Assembly (NCBI GenBank): GCA_025765615.1
Contig: JAIVFJ010000054.1
Coordinates: 186,001-250,000 of the forward strand
From: Zopfochytrium polystomum
Lineage: Eukaryota; Chytridiomycota; Chytridiomycetes; Chytridiales; Chytridiaceae
Reading direction: 5' to 3'
Length of the DNA: 64,000 bases
Under the pieces are notes generated by a model. It was not told the DNA's origin and searched no databases. It was given only the letters and a program-made list of their open reading frames with translations. A program made the translations under genes and the position numbers. Positions 11,874 through 22,106 of the stretch are shown here, piece after piece. Position 1 is the stretch's first letter, and each line of letters begins with the position of its first letter.

Positions 11874-12972
11874 TCTGCTTCTTTCTTTCTTTCTTTTTTT
11901 TTTTTTTTTTTTTTTGGATCCAGTCGCCTTTTCGCGAAACAAAAAGAAAGAAAGAGAGAAGAGAAGAAAGAAAGAAAAAGAGGGAGGGAGAGAAGGAAAA
12001 CGAGAGAGAGCGAGAGAGAGAGAGAGAGAGAGACAGACCCAGAGGCAGAGAGAGTGTGATGGAGAAGGAGAGAGAGCTAGAGACGGACAGAAAGCGCGCG
12101 TGCTTTCTATTCTCTCTATTGAAAGGAAGTGTGGCGTTAGAGATAGCGCTTGATCGTACCTTACGACCGGCCAATTGTTCATGAAAGTTCAAAAAGGTCT
12201 GGCCAGTACGCTTTCTCTTGCTAAAGCGCTGTGGAGATTGTGCAAGATGCAATTACGCTGGTTGAACCAACCTTGACTTGAAAACTTTCCTGCCAACCCG
12301 GAATTCGATAACCTTTTGCCATTGCGAATAATTATTAATGACGCCCGGCTTGATGCCCAGAGCCTTAAGCGCAAATATCAGTCCTGCCCCAACGTTCCAG
12401 CGAGCAGCCATGTTTCTTGAAAGATGCTCAGGAACCATGACCACCCTTGAACTACCAGATGGAAGGAGTCCCAACACGACCTTTTGGCAAAGACACTTCC
12501 CAACATCTGTCACCAAAATGCTTGAGGAGACTTACCTTGATGACAATTCTGAAAATATTGAAGAGGTGCTGTTCGTCAACGAACCACCTCCTACTCCTCA
12601 ACCACCTGTTGGATACTAGTAGAGACAATTTCGGACAATGCCACACTGCCTGGTTTTTGACAATTGCTTGGACTGCCGCCTGACTGACAGTTAGCGGAAT
12701 GCAGAAAAGGTTTTCCTCGTAATGGAAAGTTGGATCCTGTTTACAGTGATTGCAGAGAACTTTCTCTGTTTAATCCATAATCCACCGCTTCCGCAGAAGC
12801 GCTCAAATTTGCTCAAAGAACTTTTCGAACTCCACCAAATGTGTTCAACAAGTCTCGTCCAAAAGTATGATTATTTTGGTGCAAGATTTAGTGGCGCCAG
12901 CACTTGTCCCAGCTTCACCTCCCTCCCGTCTGTGCATCGAGGCTATTTTCTTTGTCTCCAATCAAGCTGTAG
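11874..12972. other. Gene-free stretch with purine-rich low-complexity DNA
   Basis: This lies between the SSZ1 start and the Copia insertion. It contains a T run (about 11893-11914) and GAAA/GAGA repeats (about 11938-12080) that form the upstream region of SSZ1. A frame from ATG 12338 to a stop at 12619 encodes 93 aa (TMTTLELPDGRSPNTTFW and others), which I do not recognise and do not call. Confidence 0.5.
11938..12085. repeat. GA-rich simple repeat
   Basis: AAAGAAAG and GAGAGAGA tracts cover about 150 bp, ending in an uninterrupted (GA)n near 12018-12031. They lie directly upstream of the SSZ1 start codon, so they would be part of its promoter or 5' leader, where they read as pyrimidine-rich DNA on the coding strand. 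Confidence 0.85.
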
Positions 12973-12977
12973 AGGTC

Positions 12978-13115
12978 TGTTGGAATATGCCCCTGCGAAA
13001 AAGAAAAGAAAAAAAAAGAGAGTAGTTGATCACAGACTTGACTTGTCACACCATCCTGCTCGCGCGACCACGACTGCGACTGCGATCACCATCGCCTCAC
13101 TGCCGGATTCCAACA
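12978..13115 (+). repeat. 5' LTR of the Copia element
   Basis: This is a 138-bp direct repeat beginning TGTTGGAAT and ending ATTCCAACA, a 9-bp terminal inverted repeat with the usual TG..CA ends. It differs from the 3' LTR by two T/C substitutions near 13078-13084, one base in the A-rich tract and a small length change, so the insertion is fairly young. Confidence 0.96.
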
Positions 13116-13488
13116 CCTTACCAGGGAGAGCTCTCCAGAGCAAGAAGAGACCAGCTTAGCAATCGAGTGATCGATCCAGCAATTGATTGAGCAAACCCAA
13201 CCGGAGATCGTAACGAGAGCGAGTTGAACCGGCCACCCACAGATCGCCACCACCGCTTTAACAAAGCAATCGTCTTCACCAGTCAGCTATACAGCCGCTG
13301 TTTTCAACCCCTCCTTGGCCGCCATCGAACACGTGATCTATTCTTGTTATTTGAAGTGACGACCTACAAGTCAAGAATCCAATCACTCTGACGCTGCTGC
13401 TGCTACTGGAGCCGGCCCTGCTGCTGCCAGTGCAGGATTCGTCAACTGGACTGCTGCAGCACCCCCCGACGTGGAGCGATCAGATGTC

Positions 13489-14526
13489 ATGCGTATCCTC
13501 CCAGTAGATGTACCCAATCATCCACAGTATGTCAGCTACTGGACCTTCAGTGAAGACGGAACTGTCTTTCCTGGAACCTATGCACAAAACAAGCTGGCTA
13601 TGATGCACATTCGGAATCATGTTGGCGAAAACCTCAAGCAAAAGATTAGCGGCATCTACTTTGTCTTTGAGGCCCTTGTCGAACTCAAGTGCAAAGTCAG
13701 CCGTGTCGACCCTGCACAGGTTATGAACCTTATTGAAGAGTTCAAGAAGCTCCGCATTGGAGAGAAAGAAAGAATCGTGGACTTCCAGCAGAAATTTGAG
13801 ACACACTATGCATCCCTACAGCGTGCATGGGAACTCACTCCAATCGACATGCGCGACCTGATTGACATAACCCTAAGTTTTCGTTCTGTCCATGTACTAA
13901 ACCAAAGTTTCAAGAACAACAAATACTGGTTTCCCCAAGTCAACCACTATATGAGCAAGATTGATGACGGCACCATCACAGACATCACTGGTCTGTTCAA
14001 TTACCTCAAGATTATGGAGACCTGCAACCGCAACCCTGAAGACTTCGTGGAGCCACCTGCCAACCCAGTGAACGAGGCAGCCCTACTCAGTGGTCCCCAA
14101 GGTCGACGGAACGATGGCCACTCCCGACAGGCAGACAGGTCAGAGCGGTGTCATGCTCGCTTTGACTCTCGTGAGAAGCAACGCAGCAACCGTCGGGACA
14201 GGCCTCGTAAGGAACAACCTGACCGAGGTGGTTGCCAGAACCGGGAGCAGTCTGAGCGTCGCCGCAGCCAGAGAGAGAGGAACAGCAACAACAACCCACC
14301 TGCAGCATCGGCAACTGTTGACCAACAGCAACGAGATGCTTCAGTAGTTGACAGTGTTGTCGTCTGTCACCAGTGTGGCCTCAAGAACCACTATGCCAGA
14401 GACTGCCTTGCAAAGAAAGCAGATGCCCCAGTCGCCCTTGTTGCAGCCCTGGACGCCTCACAGTCTCTCAGCGAGTATGAGACTGAGTCTGACTACAGTG
14501 ATTCAGGGGAGTCAAATTTTCAGTAG
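13489..14526 (+). CDS. Copia Gag polyprotein
   Basis: The frame is open from 13360 and stops with TAG at 14524-14526. The first ATG is at 13489, but homology-like sequence continues upstream of it (FVNWTAAAPP), so the true start is uncertain. The protein has a helical capsid-like region rich in charged residues, then an Arg-rich segment (RRDRPRKEQPDR) that should bind RNA. The CCHC zinc knuckle CHQCGLKNHYARDC (C-x2-C-x4-H-x4-C) is intact, and an acidic C-terminus follows. Gag forms the particle that packages the element RNA. Its last codons overlap the start of pol in the -1 frame. Confidence 0.9.
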   Translation: MRILPVDVPNHPQYVSYWTFSEDGTVFPGTYAQNKLAMMHIRNHVGENLKQKISGIYFVFEALVELKCKVSRVDPAQVMNLIEEFKKLRIGEKERIVDFQQKFETHYASLQRAWELTPIDMRDLIDITLSFRSVHVLNQSFKNNKYWFPQVNHYMSKIDDGTITDITGLFNYLKIMETCNRNPEDFVEPPANPVNEAALLSGPQGRRNDGHSRQADRSERCHARFDSREKQRSNRRDRPRKEQPDRGGCQNREQSERRRSQRERNSNNNPPAASATVDQQQRDASVVDSVVVCHQCGLKNHYARDCLAKKADAPVALVAALDASQSLSEYETESDYSDSGESNFQ

Positions 14527-17500
14527 GCCCAAGGCCTCCACCTCAGGCGCACCAAAAAAGAACCTCTAACTTCCGCTCTGCACCTCATGTTCCAAAATCT
14601 GTTGCCCTCCTCTCATCGCACTCAGCTGTCTTCAGAGAGTCCCCAATCGTTGTTGACACTGGCTGCCCAAGGACCATTCTCAAAGACCTCCACCTGTTCA
14701 CCTCATACAAAGAGAAAGACTCTACCGTCGGCACCATACATGAGGGGTCCCCACCACTCAAGATGAAGGGATCTGGCTCAGCGAGGATTACTCTATCAAA
14801 CGGTGTCAAAATTGTCATCAAGAAAGCATTCTATGCGCCAACTGCATTATGCAGTCTCATCGCCACCAATGACATTGAGAGAGACAGGAAGTTCTTTGTC
14901 TCTATGGATGTGGATAAACCTGGCGCCATATTCAACAGAAGCGATAGAACTCGTGTTGGTCGTTGCACCAAACGTCTTGGGCTCCACTTCCTTGTCACCA
15001 AGAATTCAAGACTACACTGCATCAGCCATGCCTCTGCTGCCATTATCGCCCTTGCCCACCGCGAACACTACCCAAGCCCAGATGGGCCACCACCTGTTGT
15101 GAGCAAGGCCGAAAGTCTCTGGATTGCAGAGGTTGAAAGACTTCATCACGCCCTGGGACACGTCGGCTTCCAGCGCCTTGGCTACATGCTCCACCACCGG
15201 ACGACAGCAGACCTACCACCCATCGATGCTTCATACCCCACAAAGTGCCAAACTTGTGTCGCGGCCAAGATGCGCCAAAAGTCATTCCCAGAGCGTGATG
15301 AGGAACAACGCCCATTTGCCCACATCATCAACGTTGATGTCAACTCCATCCCCATTACTTCCTTTGATGGCTACAACTATGCAATCACTGTTGTTTGCGA
15401 GAGCAGTCGTTTCTCTTGGGACATTCCTATTGCTCGCAAGAGCGATGCATTACCGTTTCTAATTCGCCTGATTCTCTTCCTTGAGAAAACGGAGGGACAC
15501 AAAGTACAGGTCATCCGATTGGATCGTGGCAAGGAGAGCTTCAATCGGACCTTCAAGTCCTTCTGCGACTCCCATGGAATTCAGCTCAAGGCGTCTCCTT
15601 CACGCACAGCCCAGATGAACTCTGTCGCAGAACGCCACATCCAAACTGTCACAGACATGACCCGGTCACTTCTACTTGGCGTACCTAACGTTCCACTTAC
15701 ATTTTGGAGTTACGCTTACCGTCAAGCCTCGCAAATCAAGAACTGTCTACCAAACATCCAGCGTGGCATCCTCTCTCCGTTCGAAAGCTGCCACCACATC
15801 CCACCAATGGTTGGCCACTTTCGCACCTTTGGCTCCAAGTGTTTCTACCGCGTTAGCCCCAAGCTTCGTAAGAAACTCGATCCCAAGGGCCGTCCTGCCG
15901 TTTACCTTGGCAGTCCCTCGCACTCCATTGCTGTCCTGTGGGAGCTCCAAGAGCAGTGGATCATCTACCAGCGTTATCGTGACATTGAGTTTTTTGAAGA
16001 TGAATTCCCCCAGTTCTTGGGAGTTCACGCTGTGAGGGGGGGATTTGGGGACATCAGCGTTAATCTCCCTTCACTTTCAGACTTGGATGACCCTGCATAT
16101 GAGAAAGCAGTTCAATCAATTGTAGATGCAGAACAGCACCTTCACCAGCTACTTCAGCAGAAAATCCAGCAGAAACAGCAGCGCCAGGGTAAGGGGGAGC
16201 ACAGCAGCACACCAGCACCAGCACCAAAGAAGCGAGGTCGCCCACTCAAGCCATCATCACCAGTGAGGCTACCATCAGTGAGCATCTCAGCAGAGCCTCC
16301 ACCACCAACAGCTGTGCCTGCACCAGATGTCGAGCAGGAGCCACCCCCCAAACAGAAGCGCAGCACAACAAAGAAACCAGCAGCAGTTGCTGGGCAGGAG
16401 CCACCCCCTAAGAGGAAGCCAGGCCGACTGAGGAAACACCCAATTCCACCTGACCCGGTGAGTCACTCCAAACTTCACTAAACTAATTCTTTCCTTTCTA
16501 CACCATTCCCTTTTCAAATTTCCTCTTCACAACCAAAACAATTCAAAACCATTAACGTCACCTCACGCCACCCCACACTATCGCGCACAGGAAGCCTCAG
16601 CACCAGCCACTGCCGATGCCCCGGAGACCTTTCCGCCCGGTGACGCAAGGGCGGTGGGCCCAGCAATCTGGAGAATTTGCCCAGGTCCAGCGCAGAGGCT
16701 CATCAGCAGGCGGGTCGGGATGGTGAGGGCCCCACTTGGGGGGGCCCTGTGTCACTGGACGTCTCGAGTTCTCTATCCGCAAGGGGTATTGACAGGCCCA
16801 GTGGTGAAGTGGACCCTGCCGCATCAGGCGAAGTGCTACCTGCTGACAGTGCCCCTGTTGTGCAAGATGTGCTGTTTGGGTGTGAACCTGACGAGGACTT
16901 AGACGATGACGATATCCAGTCAGTCTACGAGTCTGATGCTGACGATGAAGACAGACTCCTTTATGCCTTCAACGTCAACTCCAACTCAGTCAAAGTATTC
17001 CCAGACGCATACAAGGATCCATTGGCATCGCCTCATGCAGAGCAGTGGAAGGAGGCCGAAGAGTACGAGCTGGATATGATTCGCAAGATGGGAGTCTTTG
17101 TGGAGTCAGCAGCTCCGCCTGACACCAACATCGTCAGCTGCAAGTGGGTCTACAAGCTCAAGTTCAAACCTGACGGCACCATTGAGCGGTTCCATGCTCG
17201 ACTTGTTACTAGTGGATTCACCTAGCAGCCAGGCGTCGACTTCACCCTCACCTACTCGCCAGTTATTAGAGGCAACACACTTTGGATGATTGCCCTCAGC
17301 ACCCTGTATGGCTGGGACATGGAGATGATGGACATCTCCTCAGCCTACCTGTACGGGATCCTAGACATACCGATCTACATGGCACCACCACCTGGCGTAT
17401 CGATCTCCCCTGGACTAGTGTGGCTACTGCTGAAGGGTCTCTACAGGCTGAAGCAATCAGGACGGACTTGGTATCGACGTCTAGCCCTCCACCTTCGGTC

Positions 17501-18961
17501 AAAAGGCTTTGCTCAGAGCCAGGCAGACCCCTGCCTCTTCTGGCGCTGGACCAAGTGTGGGCTCTGCTTCATTCTGGCGTACGTCGACGACCTTCCACTC
17601 TTTGGCCACACTGCTGCCATCAAGGAGGCTGTTGCGGACCTCAAGACGGAGTTCAAGCTTCGAGAACTGGGAAAGCTCAGCTACATTCTCTCAATGGAAG
17701 TCATTCGTGGTTCAAACTTCACAATTCTCCATCAGACTAACTTCCTCCGGAACTTCCTCTCGTGCTTCGAGGCTAAGCACGGACCTGTAACGCCTCGCAA
17801 CGCACCACTCAAGGTAACAACCAAGCTCACCCCTCGCGACTGGCACTCCACCGACCCAAGTGAGGAGAGCGTCAACAGCACTGAGTACCTCCATGTGATT
17901 GGCAGCCTCAACTACGCTGCAACGTCAACAAGACCAGACCTGGCACTCAGTGTCAGCTTGCTTGGTTCCTTTGCTCAAGACCTGTGCATCTGGCACTGGC
18001 ATGAGCTACTTGATGTTGTGGGGTATGTCAAGGCCACCTCCACAGTTGGACTTCGCTACAGCTCAGACAGGAACAACCAAGTTGTTGGCCATGCTGATGC
18101 ATCATACAACTCCCGCCACGACTCTCACTCACAGATAGCATACCTGGTGCTATTAGCAGGGGGAGCCATAGCATGAAAATCAACAAGATCAGCAACTGTC
18201 CCAACCTCATCCACAGCAGCAGAGTACATTGCACTCAGTGAGCTTGGTTGGGAACTTGAGGCCATCAACAACCTCCACCTATCCAGCATCCCCTCAAGCT
18301 ACCGATCATTGCCTACGAGGACAACACACCATCGATCCACATGACAGTTAACGACCTTCACACCGATCGCTCCAAGCACATCCGCCTTCGGTACCACCAC
18401 ATTCGGTCACTTGTTGAGGAGGGACTTGTGCAAGTTGAGTATGTCTACTCGATGGACCAGCTTGCAGACCTCCTCACCAAGCCACATGGACGTGACATGG
18501 TCTACGAGGGCCGGACTCTACTTGGACTGGTTGACTCAACTGAGAAACCAATACGATACATGCAACATCAAAAGAAAATCCTAGAGACAAGATCAAAACG
18601 ACGTGAGGAACATATTCGACAAAAGAGTATCAAGAAGAAGGAACAGAAGAACTTGACCATGCTGTGGCGTGGAAGGCGCAGCTGGCACACCAAGGGAAAT
18701 CAGCATGATAGGCCCAACAGGGAGGGGGAGGGCACTGGACAAACTTTTCTTTACCTTTTGCCTTATTCGGCTCTTCATGTATTTTCTATTCCTACCCTTT
18801 TGAAGTTCACTCCTCAGCAGTATTTTCCCAGATATTTTCACTTCCTTTCCCTGCCACAGTTTTCCCAGATCGGCCAATTGATTTGGGTTTTTCATCTGAG
18901 CAGGGGCTTCAAGCACTCTTCCCCAGTTTCTTACCTCTGGAGGGTTTTGTTTGAAGTCTAG
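14514..18961 (+). pseudogene. Copia Pol (protease, integrase, RT, RNase H), damaged
   Basis: Pol lies in the -1 frame relative to gag and opens just after an in-frame TGA at 14499-14501. Protease shows VDTGC (Asp at ~14656). Integrase has an HHALGH..CQTC zinc motif and a DDE triad in NVDVNS, RLDRGKE and NSVAERHI. Next comes a chromatin-targeting-like Lys/Pro-rich region, then an intron-like GTGAGT..CACAG segment (16458-16590) containing a stop. Reverse transcriptase has CKWVYKLKFKPDG and the catalytic YVDD (~17582). RNase H has VVGHADASY. Damage: TAG at 17223-17225 in RT, TGA at 18174-18176 in RNase H, and a frame change near 18300 before IIAYEDNTPSIHM. The frame after that lesion runs to a stop at 18959-18961. 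Confidence 0.92.
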
Positions 18962-18986
18962 GAAGGGCGCGTGTGCAAGGGGGAGT

Positions 18987-19121
18987 GTTGGAATATGCCC
19001 CTGCGAAAAAGAAAAAAAAAAAAAAGAGAAGTTGATCACAGACTTGACTTGTCACACCATCCTGCTCGCGCGACCACGACCGCGACCGCGATCACCATCG
19101 CCTCACTGCCGGATTCCAACA
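18987..19121 (+). repeat. 3' LTR of the Copia element
   Basis: This is a 135-bp copy of the 5' LTR with the same TGTTGGAAT..ATTCCAACA ends. It follows the polypurine run at 18977-18986 and is followed directly by the AGGTC target duplication (19122-19126). Confidence 0.96.
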
Positions 19122-19265
19122 AGGTCAATGCAATTTGCGCTCACTGGGCGACCTTTTTTTTTTTTTTTTCCAAAAAAATCGTCCAAGACACAGCCTGGAG
19201 GAGGGCTCGATATTGCTCAAAAGAAAGTCCCAAGTTACAATTTGTGTTGACGCGAACTTTTGCCT

Positions 19266-21759
19266 TCATTTAAGGAACACTGCCTTCATTAGTTTTTGCA
19301 AACTCACTTCGTTCTAAAAAAGTAACTCGCATGTTACTTCAATCGATATCATTGCGTTGTGAGCCCACCTGTATGAGCGTTGCCTTCTGGTCGCTTATCT
19401 TTTCGAGCACTTCCTCTATGCTTCCCTCGAGTTGCTTTAGCTTCTTCTCGAGCGGAGAAAGAGTTTCACGTGTCTCCCTGAAAGAAATAAAATCAGGGAA
19501 AGAGAGAGAAACGAAGTTGTAAGGAGAAATCTCACCTGATTTCCTCCTCGAGAGCAAGAGAGTACTTCTTGTTCTCTTTCAACCAGTAATCAAGCTCCTT
19601 GTTCATACTATCAACGTCTTCTTGCAGGTAGTCCATTGTTTTGGCTAGGGGATTTGTGCTTCGGCACAAGAGCTGAATGGACTCCCTCAATGCTTCAATC
19701 TGCCTCGATGTGTGAGAGGGCGAAACGTCGCCAAACAGTTCAAAATACCTCTCTTTTGGAGGACGACCGGTCTTTTGGGACCTTTTCATTTCCAGCTTGT
19801 TTCACTTCTTCGGCCCCTCTTCCCTCCAGTTTGCTTTTTGTATCAAGGATCTTCTGAACGAGCCCTCCTTTAGATGAAATTCAGGTTAATGTCAAATGAT
19901 TCGTCACGAAGAAAACACTACCATGTGCTGCGTTCGTTCCATCTGTTTCCCCCTTTGCCACACCCTGAGCGGAATCGTCCCCAACAAACTCAAAAGCATC
20001 ATCTTCATCGTCATCTGGTTTAACTCCATCTTGAATGATATTTGGAGTAACGCTTCGGAGATAATCATTCGGGGTGAGCTGCATATGATATTTTCCGACA
20101 TGAAAAAAAAAATACCTCGGAATGTGTTCAACCACTGCCGTCTCCGTCGCTCGAATCTTCGGCGGCGCGAGCCTGGCGGTCGTCGGTCGCTCTCGTCGTT
20201 TCGGCACCATTGTTGCTGACCTTCCCGCGGCGTCATCGCCACCGTTTGGCTCGTTAGTCGAAATTCTTGGCTCGTCTGATTGTAAGCAAGTGGATTATAG
20301 GAGACCCACGAAACGGATTCCAATACAGCTTAAGTTTGTGCATGGAGTGATTTCCATCCCATCCCGCTGTCACCTCCGATCCCTTCAACGCCATAATCGA
20401 GCACCTCTCTCACCCGCGTCTCCTGTACGTCCTCGAAGTTCCGAAGGCCGACCGACAGCACTGCCACCGTCGACATCAGCTTGCTCCACTTCAGCTTTTG
20501 TGCTTCCTCCTCGCGCGTCACGCGCGTCCCTTCCCTCCCGGCCCTCCCGACCATCTCGGCCATCCTTTATCTCTCGACCGTCTTTTGGTTTCTCACGCCC
20601 GTCTGTTCGAGGACCTTGAGTGGGTTCCCGCTCGTTCGAATTACCGTTGCTGGATTGATGGGCTGGTTGCGATTGCTGCTGTGACGCTGGCATTGATTGT
20701 TTTCCGCTCTCTGCGCCCGGCGCTCCGGCCGTTCGATCTTTTTCTTTGGACGAAGCGGTCGGTTTTGGCGCTTGCTTGGCTTGAGGCTGTGGGTCATCAC
20801 GAGGGTCCCTATTTTTTTGCGTTAAGAAGAAATCCTTCTTAAATTAGACAGCAAAGGAAAAAGCACCAGTAAAGCGTCGGGAAATGGCAAAACAATGGAG
20901 AGGGATTCGACGGACGGTTGCAGCTCCACCTTTCGTTTCCAGTATGCTTTTCTGCAGGCGGCTGCTTACTGGATCCTCCGGCTGCAGTTCCCGATGAAGG
21001 CTGTGCAGGCTGCTTGGGCTTCGAGCCTTGGCCTTGGCGCTTCTGGTGTTCTCCAGCCCGAACCCTCTTCACAACGTCGCGAAAGTCCATCTTTGCAGAA
21101 CGGTGAGTCCCATTTCAGCCATTGAGTGCCTCGACGTCCACACTGAATGATGCGATTCACTCTGTTGACAGCTTTACGCACGCACCTTCTTAAGAACGAT
21201 TTTTCCCAGTAGCTGCAGCATGAAATTGGTCTCTTCGGGGTCCATTCCAGCAACGATTTTCAGGGGATTGGCTTTGACTTCTATTCCTGACAATAAGCCT
21301 GCCCACGCCGATCTGTCAAAGCGAAGAAATGCGTGAAATGGGCACTCTACCAACAAGGTCGATCATTTTTAGAAGATAAGAAACTTTGGCGTCCTTCTCC
21401 TGTTTCCAACTAATTAATTCTCTTCGCTCATTTAAACTCGCCGCATTGCACAATCGACCTCCCATGCAAGCAAAGAGAGGAGTTTGTGATCAACTCTTCC
21501 GAACCTTGACATTGTCCGAAACCATTTCAGCATCGTCATAGAGGCCCTCTGCGAATCCCGTTGTTTTGATGATTTCGGTGAAAATGTCGTGTAGGTACCG
21601 AAAGGGCGGCTTGGACAGCAGCTTGTGCGTGAGCGGCGGTTTCTTTATTATGCGGGCCAGTATGTCTGCTGTTTTCTTCGTGACGTCTTCGAGGGTTGGC
21701 GCTGTCGCAGGTGCAGGAGCGCCCAGGGCGGCGGCGGCGGCGTGTGCTGGTGCGGCCAT
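19266..21759 (-). CDS. IFT54: Intraflagellar transport protein IFT54 (TRAF3IP1)
   Basis: This is a minus-strand gene with about ten exons, including 21759-21505, 21399-21351, 21298-21186, 21090-20940, one from 20808, and the last at 19313-19266. IFT54 belongs to the IFT-B complex that carries cargo into the flagellum, and its N-terminal calponin-homology-like domain binds tubulin. That domain is clear: [45 protein letters not shown], and [15 protein letters not shown]. The middle is a disordered Lys/Arg/Glu/Asp linker with DGRE/GRDGRE repeats, then [14 protein letters not shown] and an acidic segment. The C-terminal coiled coil ([19 protein letters not shown]) is the part that pairs with IFT20. 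A few middle splice sites remain unplaced. Confidence 0.93.
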
Positions 21760-22106
21760 CTGAGTGGTGGCAAAAACCGCTTTGTGCTGGACAATTTCAT
21801 CTTTTCCACATGCATCCGTGCCTTTCGCGATTTTGCCTTCGAATTCAATATTAATATTGGTCCTTTCGGCCGGTTGAGCCCCTTCGCTTTCACCGCCGTT
21901 TCTCTTTCATCTTTATTTACTTTAGACATGCTCCAACCGGTTTGGTGAGTCTCCTCTGCTTCCTGCTCTGCTCTGCGCTTCTCACAGAATTCACCAGATT
22001 CAAGTAAGTATGCCACTGTGAGCCAGAAGGAGAGAAGTACCAGTGCTGTTGAAAAGGTTGACCAATGATTGGCGCCTAGCATGAAAATAAACATTTCTTC
22101 CCAGCA
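21760..22106. other. Intergenic gap upstream of IFT54
   Basis: This gap separates the stop of the intronless membrane protein from the IFT54 start, both on the minus strand. It should hold the IFT54 promoter. No gene or repeat is seen. Confidence 0.5.

Larger units (their letters stand above)
12978..19121 (+). mobile_element. Full-length Ty1/Copia LTR retrotransposon
   Basis: The element is 6144 bp long with near-identical short LTRs (12978-13115 and 18987-19121). It is flanked by the 5-bp target duplication AGGTC at 12973-12977 and 19122-19126. The purine run CAAGGGGGAG directly precedes the 3' LTR and is the expected polypurine tract. The order gag, protease, integrase, reverse transcriptase, RNase H places it in the Copia (Pseudoviridae) class. 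It inserted between SSZ1 and IFT54, not inside a host exon. The gag frame is intact, but pol has two stops and a frameshift, so this copy is not autonomous. The primer-binding site after the 5' LTR was not identified. Confidence 0.96.

Noticed and set aside
11809..12252. Frames across the GA-rich region upstream of SSZ1
   Set aside because: Their products are Ser/Leu or Glu/Arg low-complexity runs derived from simple repeats and overlap the SSZ1 first exon.
12253..12619. Possible small genes on both strands before the Copia element
   Set aside because: Both frames are under 95 codons, overlap each other and show no recognisable motif or conserved splice structure.
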